DNA of 8,072 nt from Endomicrobium sp. (lineage in GTDB: Bacteria > Elusimicrobiota > Endomicrobiia > Endomicrobiales > Endomicrobiaceae). The DNA lies in assembly GCA_031277075.1 (NCBI GenBank), contig JAISLV010000207.1:1-8072 (forward strand), in the 5' to 3' direction. The position numbers and the translations under genes are program-made. The notes below the pieces were generated by a model. It was not told where the DNA came from, did not search any database, and was given only the letters and a program-made list of their open reading frames with translations. Below, piece by piece: positions 1-4,774 of the stretch (positions are counted from its first letter, which is position 1; every line of letters begins with the position of its first letter).

Positions 1-116
1 TTTAGACGCATATAGAAAACATATAATTTGCGTTATTATAGACGTATCGCAAGCGCGGGCTTTATGGTTTTTAGATACTCCGTTTTGTAATAGTTGTTTG
101 CAAAAAGGGATGGAAT

Positions 117-1037
117 ATGAACAGAAGAAAATTTATAAAATCGGCTGCTTTTGCCGCGCTTGTAACAGCGGCTGCTTCAAAATTTCCTAAAGCGGTTCTT
201 TCTCAAAATACGCCGGGCGTTTCTTCTTTGCCAGACGTCGTAGGAGTGAGAAACGGGACGCCTGTTGAAATGTTTAGAAAAGGCATAGACGCTCTGGGAT
301 GCATGCAGGCTTTTGTGAAACCCGGTCAAAAAGTTATTATAAAACCTAATATTTCTTTTGATTCGGGTCCCGAACGCGGGGCAAACACCAACCCAGACCT
401 TGTCGCTGAAATTGTCCGCCAAGCAAAAGCCGCAGGAGCTTCAAACGTTAGCGTATTTGACCATACTCTTAACGAGTGGCGGTCTTCTTATAAAAACAGC
501 GGAACTCAAGACGCCGTTGAGCGCGCGGGCGGAACTATGCTTCCTGCAAACGACGGCAAGTATTATGAATATATGAGACGCCCTCAGGCGAAAAAACTAA
601 AAGAAAGCGCTTTGTTTAAACAGATGCTTGAAGCCGACGTTTTTATAAATGTCCCGATATTAAAAAATCACGGCGGCGCAAAAATGTCTTGCGCTATAAA
701 AAATCTTATGGGCGTCGTTTGGGACAGGCGTTCGTGGCACGGCAACGGCTTAAATCAGTCTATAGCCGAAGTTTTGTATTATATAAAGCCTTCGTTAAAC
801 GTGATTGACGCCTACCGCGTCTTGCGCGCAAACGGACCGCGCGGCGTAAGCGTTGACGACGTTGACATAAAAAAATATATGATAATTTCAAAAGATATAG
901 TCGCCGCAGATTCTGCGGCTTTAGGCGTCATAGGATACGGATTGAGCGACGTTCCATATGTGAAAATAGCAGGCGATTTAGGTTTTGGGGAATACGATTT
1001 GTCAAAATTGAAAATTGAAAGAATATCTATTAATTAA
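117..1037 (+). CDS. Tat-exported DUF362 domain protein
   Basis: This 306-residue protein belongs to the DUF362 family, whose reaction is not established; members often sit beside ferredoxin-type proteins. The N-terminus has a twin-arginine signal: R3-R4 followed by K-F-I-K and an alanine-rich hydrophobic stretch at about 9-20, so export in folded form is expected. The cleavage site is unclear because no good A-x-A is visible. Family motifs are K76-P77-N78, N90-T-N-P93, D115-H116, the V179-P-I-L-K-N-H185 block, K195-N-L-M-G199 and A-D265-S. There are only two cysteines (C62, C192) and no CxxC pattern, so the protein probably carries no Fe-S cluster of its own and would need a partner such as the polyferredoxin encoded 100 nt downstream. 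AAAAGGGA lies 6 nt before the ATG and supports this start. Family assignment is firm; role as a periplasmic redox or ligand-binding partner is inference. Confidence 0.88.
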   Translation: MNRRKFIKSAAFAALVTAAASKFPKAVLSQNTPGVSSLPDVVGVRNGTPVEMFRKGIDALGCMQAFVKPGQKVIIKPNISFDSGPERGANTNPDLVAEIVRQAKAAGASNVSVFDHTLNEWRSSYKNSGTQDAVERAGGTMLPANDGKYYEYMRRPQAKKLKESALFKQMLEADVFINVPILKNHGGAKMSCAIKNLMGVVWDRRSWHGNGLNQSIAEVLYYIKPSLNVIDAYRVLRANGPRGVSVDDVDIKKYMIISKDIVAADSAALGVIGYGLSDVPYVKIAGDLGFGEYDLSKLKIERISIN

Positions 1038-1137
1038 ATTAAAAATTGAAAGAATTTATATTTTAGTTTTAGGCAAAATTGAACAAACGCAGCCGCGCGC
1101 CGATATTTTTTATTCTTAACGGTTGTCAAAGGTCTTT

Positions 1138-2646
1138 ATGTTTTCAAAAAAAACGCCGCGGCGTTTGCGCATAGCTTTTGCCGCTGTTTCTTTTATCCTA
1201 ACGCTGACGGCTTTTGCTAAAGGATACAATATTCTTTGCGGCTGGTTTTCTTTGCAGTTTGGGGCGGCTTTTGCAAAGTTGTTTGCGGCGTTTTCGTTTC
1301 CTTTGTTAACCATAGTCGTTTCAACGGTTATTTTTACTTTTTTCTTAGGGCGTTTTTATTGTTCAGTAATGTGTCCTTTGGGGATTTTGCAGGATATAAT
1401 ATCTTCTTTTAATTTTTTTTCAAAAAAAACCGTCGTATATAATTTTAAAAAAACCCGTTATTTAACCGCCGCCGTTTCAATAGCTTTGCTCGTCTCGGGA
1501 TGGGCTTTAGCTTTTACCGTATTAGACCCGTATTCAAATTTCGGACGTATCGCCGTTTCGCTGTTTAATCCTTTTATAATTTTTGTTCATAATCTTATTT
1601 TGCCGCTTCAGCCCATGTCTAGTCCCGTCAACGATTTGCGTTTTCTTTTGGCAAGCGGAATTTTGCATTTGGCGGTTTTATCTTTTATTGTTTTTAAATG
1701 GAAAAGATTGTTTTGCGTAGCAATATGTCCCGTAGGAACGGTTTTAGGACTGTTTTCAAAAAAATCTTTTTTTTCTTTGAGCATAGACAAAAATAAATGC
1801 GTTTCTTGCGGACAATGCGCGCAAGTTTGTCCGTCGGCGGCTATAGACGTAAAAAATGAAAAAAGTTTAAGCAATGAAACATGCGTGCGGTGTATGAACT
1901 GCCTGCCTGTCTGTAAATTTAACGCTTTAACGTTTGCTCGCCAAAAACCTGAGTTTTCCGAAACCGATTTGGCAAAAAGAGATTTTCTTGCAGGCGGAGC
2001 TTTAACCGCCGTCGCTTTTGCAGGCGGACTGACTTTTAAACCAAGCTCAAAAGCAAGTCCTATAAACGCCGAAAACCTTATAGTTCCTCCGGGCGCGGGT
2101 TCGCAGCGGCGTTTCGCTTCAAAATGCACGTCGTGTTTAGTTTGCGTTGCAAATTGTAAAGGCGGGGTTTTAAAATTCGCAGGCAAACACAAGCCCGTTT
2201 ATTTGGAATTTGACAAAGGTTTTTGCGAGTATAATTGTAATAATTGTTCAAGTATATGTCCTACGGGCGCGCTTGAAAAGATGTCAATAGAAGAAAAACG
2301 CCTTTGCAAAATAGGTCTTGCGGATATTGAGATTGACCGTTGCGTTACCGTTACAAACGGCACAGAATGCGGGGCTTGCGCGGAGCAATGCCCGACGGGC
2401 GCGCTTCAAATGCGCGATACGGAAAACGGAGCGAGGCTTCCTTATTTTATAAGCAAAGAACTTTGCATAGGCTGCGGCGGCTGCGAAAACGCCTGTCCCG
2501 TAAAACCTGAACCTAAACGCGCGGTTTTTGTAAATCCTATACCATTACAGCTTAAAGCAGAAAAAGCCGACGAGTTTTTTAGAAAAATCAGAGCGGAAAC
2601 TAAACAACCCGAGCCGCGGCAAGAAAACGGCGAATGGGGATTTTAA
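1138..2646 (+). CDS. Membrane polyferredoxin, NapH-like half fused to NapG-like half
   Basis: A predicted membrane electron carrier of 502 residues. Four or five hydrophobic segments (about 11-28, 52-71, 110-129, weaker 138-156, 168-187) form a NapH/YccM-like part with the two C-x3-C-P motifs, C75/C79 and C193/C197. Two 4Fe-4S motifs follow (C221-C224-C227-C231 and C249-C252-C255-C259). Residues 278-300 look like an internal Tat signal (K280-R281-D-F-L then a hydrophobic run). Four more clusters come after it: C330-C333-C336-C340, C363-C367-C370-C374, C402-C411-C414-C418 and C443-C446-C449-C453. I start at ATG 1138, which has AAAGG 5 nt upstream; an in-frame TTG at 1123 would add five residues but has no clear ribosome site. 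Likely carries electrons between the membrane or cytoplasm and an exported partner, plausibly the DUF362 protein upstream. Fold and clusters are clear, partners inferred. Confidence 0.87.
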   Translation: MFSKKTPRRLRIAFAAVSFILTLTAFAKGYNILCGWFSLQFGAAFAKLFAAFSFPLLTIVVSTVIFTFFLGRFYCSVMCPLGILQDIISSFNFFSKKTVVYNFKKTRYLTAAVSIALLVSGWALAFTVLDPYSNFGRIAVSLFNPFIIFVHNLILPLQPMSSPVNDLRFLLASGILHLAVLSFIVFKWKRLFCVAICPVGTVLGLFSKKSFFSLSIDKNKCVSCGQCAQVCPSAAIDVKNEKSLSNETCVRCMNCLPVCKFNALTFARQKPEFSETDLAKRDFLAGGALTAVAFAGGLTFKPSSKASPINAENLIVPPGAGSQRRFASKCTSCLVCVANCKGGVLKFAGKHKPVYLEFDKGFCEYNCNNCSSICPTGALEKMSIEEKRLCKIGLADIEIDRCVTVTNGTECGACAEQCPTGALQMRDTENGARLPYFISKELCIGCGGCENACPVKPEPKRAVFVNPIPLQLKAEKADEFFRKIRAETKQPEPRQENGEWGF

Positions 2647-2740
2647 AAAAGCGGAAAATAATCGGTTTGAACAAAACGCATAAAGACAGGCATAGCGCGG
2701 CAAGACGCAATACAAATTATAGTTTTTAAAGGGGGATTTT

Positions 2741-2965
2741 ATGCTTGGGTATACGGAAATTTTAGTTATTGCGCTGGCTATTTTAATATTTTTCGGAGCA
2801 AAGCGCATTCCCGAAATATTTAAAGCGTTCGGCAGGGCTTCATATGAATTTAAGAAAGCTAAAGAAAACATAAAGCAGGAGTCAAAAGAGTTTATTGAAG
2901 CGGCTGAAGAATCCGCCGCAGCGCAAGACGACCAAGTAAAAAAAGACGATGGAAAACAAAAATAA
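2741..2965 (+). CDS. tatA: Sec-independent translocase subunit TatA
   Basis: A 74-residue TatA/TatE-type protein that oligomerises to let folded Tat substrates cross the cytoplasmic membrane. It has the usual layout: a very short N-terminus with a polar residue (E6) at the start of the membrane helix (about 5-18), the F18-G-A-K-R-I-P-E25 hinge, an amphipathic helix to about 42 (K/R/E-rich) and an acidic, then lysine-rich tail. The length is short but within the family range. A strong ribosome site, AAAGGGGGA at 2728-2736, precedes the ATG by 4 nt. The end overlaps the start of tatC by 17 nt, so the two are very probably translationally coupled. No tatB is present here; a two-component TatA-TatC system, in which TatA also does the TatB job, is known in many bacteria. 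The two upstream genes encode likely Tat substrates. Confidence 0.93.
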   Translation: MLGYTEILVIALAILIFFGAKRIPEIFKAFGRASYEFKKAKENIKQESKEFIEAAEESAAAQDDQVKKDDGKQK

Positions 2966-3803
2966 GCAGGATGCAAAGTCTTTTATAGAGCATTTTGAAG
3001 AACTCCGCATAACTTTATTTAAATGTATCATAGCGGTTGCGATACTGTTTGTTCCGTCGTTTTTTGCCGCTCCTAAAGTCATAGATTTTTTAATATTGTG
3101 GAGCTGCCCGCCTGAAATTGCAAAACTAAACTATTTTGCGCCGATGGAAGTTTTTATAATTCAAATGAAGCTCGCCGCCGCGCTTTCTTTTGCAATATCT
3201 TTTCCGTATTGTATTTGGCAAGTTTGGAAGTTTTTGCTTCCCGCTTTATACGAAAGCGAACGAAAAGCGTTAAAATGGTGGGCGTTTGCGTCAGTTTTTC
3301 TTTTTGTTTCAGGCGCGGTTTTCTGCGCGGCGCTGATACTTCCTATGATAATGAAATTTTCCGCAGGGTTTTCTTCTCAAAGCCTTCAGCCTGTAATAAG
3401 TTTATCGTCGTTTTTAAATTTGGCGGGCTGGCTTATTTTGGCTTTTGGAGCAATGTTTCAATTTCCTCTTGCCGTAATGCTTGGAGTCCGTTTTGGACTT
3501 GTAAAATATTCTTTTCTTGCGGACAAACGCCCATATGCGATAGTTTTGATTTTAATAATCGCCGCCTTTCTCACCCCGCCTGACGCAATAAGCCAAATAA
3601 TGCTTGCCGTTCCCACATATTTGCTTTTTGAAATCGGGCTTTTCCTTTCAAAAAATTTTGAAAAAAAGAAAAAAGACGCGGCAAACCGACAGCCTTTGAC
3701 TGAACCGCATTTTACAAAACAGCCCGCGCCTGACGCGTCTAAACCAAAAGACGACGCAATGCTTGATTTTTATATACAGGAAGAAAACAAAAAGCGCGAT
3801 TAG
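2949..3803 (+). CDS. tatC: Sec-independent translocase subunit TatC
   Basis: A 284-residue TatC, the membrane receptor that recognises the twin-arginine motif. About six membrane helices are visible (roughly 22-42, 72-92, 112-136, 155-178, 195-209, 215-234). Family signatures present: E14-H-F-E-E-L-R20 at the cytoplasmic N-terminus, A64-P-M-E-V-F69 in the first outer loop, F85-P86 with Q91, F95, P98 and E104 in the second helix and following loop, and T209-P-P-D-A-I-S-Q216 before the last helix. At the helix-4 motif corresponding to F-E-x-P of E. coli TatC (Glu170) this protein reads F170-Q171-F-P173, a conservative change. A hydrophilic tail of about 50 residues (235-284), rich in K, D and P, extends past the last helix. 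The start lies inside tatA with no strong ribosome site, which fits coupled translation. Confidence 0.95.
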   Translation: MENKNKQDAKSFIEHFEELRITLFKCIIAVAILFVPSFFAAPKVIDFLILWSCPPEIAKLNYFAPMEVFIIQMKLAAALSFAISFPYCIWQVWKFLLPALYESERKALKWWAFASVFLFVSGAVFCAALILPMIMKFSAGFSSQSLQPVISLSSFLNLAGWLILAFGAMFQFPLAVMLGVRFGLVKYSFLADKRPYAIVLILIIAAFLTPPDAISQIMLAVPTYLLFEIGLFLSKNFEKKKKDAANRQPLTEPHFTKQPAPDASKPKDDAMLDFYIQEENKKRD

Positions 3804-3898
3804 ATTTATAGACTTCCGTTTATGCCTGCAGGTTTTGCGGCTTAGAGGACTTGTAAAATCATTTAAAAACGACGCCTAAAATATTAAGAAAAAACAGG

Positions 3899-3928
3899 TT
3901 GACAATTCTACAGGTATTGTTGTATTAT
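3899..3928 (+). promoter_or_regulatory. Sigma70-type promoter for nrdR
   Basis: A perfect -35 hexamer TTGACA (3899-3904) is followed after 18 bp by TATTAT (3923-3928), one mismatch from the -10 consensus. It sits 69 nt before the nrdR start, in the spacer after tatC, and separates nrdR transcription from the Tat block. Transcription would begin near 3935, on or beside an NrdR-box-like sequence. Confidence 0.72.
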
Positions 3929-3936
3929 TATCTCGC

Positions 3937-3952
3937 CCACAATATGTAGCGA
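3937..3952. promoter_or_regulatory. Candidate NrdR box before nrdR
   Basis: CCACAATATGTAGCGA matches the described NrdR box (ACACWATATATWGTGT) at 12 of 16 positions and its 10-bp core at 9 of 10. It lies just downstream of the -10 element, at the expected transcription start, where a bound repressor would block initiation. NrdR boxes usually come in pairs; 30 bp upstream (3907-3922) there is only a weak partner with a good right half (TATTGT). This would make nrdR autoregulated. The match is by eye. Confidence 0.42.
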
Positions 3953-3997
3953 ACGGCGTCTTGCCTTTTAAATTTTGAATTTAATAAGAGACAAAAA

Positions 3998-4474
3998 ATG
4001 AAATGTCCTTTTTGCGGCAGTCTTAAAGACCAAGTAATAGATTCGCGCCCTATAGAACATACCTCTGCAGTTAAGCGGCGCAGGGAATGCAGCGAATGCA
4101 AAAAACGCTATACCACATTTGAACGCCCCGAAGAAATTTCATTAATGGTCGTAAAATCCGACAATCGCAGGGAACCTTTTGACAGAAAAAAAATATGGAG
4201 CGGCATAGACAGAGCTTGCCGTAAGCGCCCGATAGCTGCCGAGACTATAGATAAAATGGTCAACGAAATAGAAAACGAGCTTATGGGCGAATACGTTATG
4301 GAAATTCCCTCAAGCCTTATAGGCGAAAAAATTTTGGAAAAACTTTGGGGTATAGATTTGGTCGCTTATATAAGGTTTGCGTCGGTCTACAGAAAATTTG
4401 CCGATATAGACACATTTATGCAGGAACTTAAAAAATTGAAAAAAGAACACGCTAAAAGGCTTACGAAAGATTAA
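3998..4474 (+). CDS. nrdR: Transcriptional repressor NrdR
   Basis: A 158-residue, full-length NrdR, the nucleotide-sensing repressor of ribonucleotide reductase genes. The N-terminal zinc ribbon uses C3-x2-C6 and C31-x2-C34, with the DNA-contacting basic run K26-R-R-R29 and the signature R-Y-T-T-F-E-R (37-43) closely following. The ATP-cone domain spans about 49-139, with K53, R57-R58 and K64-K65 in the nucleotide-binding part and the V121-A-Y-I-R-F-A-S-V130 signature near its end. The C-terminal tail (140-158) is lysine-rich. A modest ribosome site (AAGAGA) lies 7 nt before the ATG. It has its own strong promoter and a likely operator upstream, and its presumed target nrdJ follows 300 nt downstream on the same strand, the classic arrangement. 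Identity is very secure. Confidence 0.97.
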   Translation: MKCPFCGSLKDQVIDSRPIEHTSAVKRRRECSECKKRYTTFERPEEISLMVVKSDNRREPFDRKKIWSGIDRACRKRPIAAETIDKMVNEIENELMGEYVMEIPSSLIGEKILEKLWGIDLVAYIRFASVYRKFADIDTFMQELKKLKKEHAKRLTKD

Positions 4475-4581
4475 CCGTATCTCGCTGCGTTTAGCCGCTT
4501 GAATTTTTTACGCCGCTTGCGGTCAATATTGTCAAGCGCAAGACTGGCAGATTTTCACAAAAATAAAATACCCGCGCCGAT

Positions 4582-4610
4582 TTGTCAGACACCCAATATT
4601 GATTTATCAA
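4582..4610 (+). promoter_or_regulatory. Possible promoter for the nrdJ leader
   Basis: TTGTCA (4582-4587, one mismatch from TTGACA) is followed after exactly 17 bp by TATCAA (4605-4610, four of six matches to TATAAT). Transcription would start near 4617, at the 5' edge of the hairpin at 4615-4644. The -10 is only fair, so this is a moderate call. No stronger promoter is visible between the terminator and nrdJ. Confidence 0.4.
4589..4604. promoter_or_regulatory. Weak NrdR-box-like site in the nrdJ promoter
   Basis: ACACCCAATATTGATT agrees with the NrdR box consensus at 11 of 16 positions: a perfect left ACAC and a good ATATTG, with the mismatches at 5-7 and 14-15. It fills the spacer between the -35 and -10 of the possible nrdJ promoter, a typical repressor position. 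An alternative reading is an unrelated palindrome, since CAATATTG also occurs at 4524-4531. Low confidence alone, helped by context. Confidence 0.3.
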
Positions 4611-4614
4611 ATTG

Positions 4615-4644
4615 CCGCTTTACAAGTCAGTTTTGTTAAGGCGG
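4615..4644 (+). promoter_or_regulatory. Imperfect hairpin in the nrdJ leader
   Basis: Arm 4615-4625 (CCGCTTTACAA) pairs with 4633-4644 (TTGTTAAGGCGG) with one bulged G (4640) and one T-T mismatch, around a 7-nt loop. Four T residues follow, so it could act as a weak terminator for nrdR. Its right arm can instead pair with the left arm of the terminator at 4683-4708, suggesting an anti-antiterminator role. Confidence 0.45.
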
Positions 4645-4682
4645 TTTTAAAAGGAGTTTAAGTTTTTTTTCGTCATACAGTA

Positions 4683-4708
4683 CAGCCGCTTGACGCGGCT
4701 GTTTTTTT
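4683..4708 (+). terminator. Rho-independent terminator upstream of nrdJ
   Basis: CAGCCGC (4683-4689) and GCGGCTG (4695-4701) form a perfect 7-bp GC-rich stem around the loop TTGAC, followed directly by seven T residues (4702-4708); A4682 can extend the stem with T4702. It ends transcripts 66 nt before the nrdJ start. It is either the nrdR terminator, 209 nt past the stop, or a conditional terminator inside the nrdJ leader. Confidence 0.85.
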
Positions 4709-4774
4709 GCCGACAAAATACGGAAAAATTATGTATTTCAAAAATAATTGTCATAAAACAAGCGGGAGGCACAG

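Larger units (their letters stand above)
4475..4774. other. Spacer between nrdR and nrdJ (regulatory leader, no gene)
   Basis: This 300-nt stretch has no convincing coding sequence or tRNA. It holds a possible promoter (4582-4610), a second NrdR-box-like sequence (4589-4604), an imperfect hairpin (4615-4644), an intrinsic terminator (4683-4708) and an A/T-rich 60 nt before nrdJ. The heptamer GCCGCTT occurs four times (4494, 4512, 4614 and 4685). The 8-bp palindrome CAATATTG occurs twice (4524-4531 and 4594-4601). I searched by eye for the B12-box conserved in cobalamin riboswitches and did not find it. Confidence 0.6.

Noticed and set aside
22..27. Perfect TATAAT as a promoter for the DUF362 gene
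   Set aside because: The matching -35 position falls at or before the window edge and cannot be judged. The region is A/T-rich, and a second -10-like word (34-39) also lacks a good -35.
1123..1137. TTG start for the polyferredoxin
   Set aside because: It adds only five residues and has no clear ribosome site, while ATG 1138 has AAAGG at a good distance.
1608..2192. 194-codon open frame on the minus strand
   Set aside because: It lies wholly inside the polyferredoxin gene, opposite Cys-rich motifs that are clearly real. The protein shows no recognisable domain.
3209..3583. 124-codon plus-strand frame inside tatC
   Set aside because: It is an out-of-frame shadow of conserved TatC helices, with no plausible domain or ribosome site.
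4475..4774. Cobalamin riboswitch before the B12-dependent reductase
   Set aside because: It was expected from the enzyme's cofactor, but the conserved B12-box and core sequence were not found by eye. The hairpins present are too small and differently arranged.
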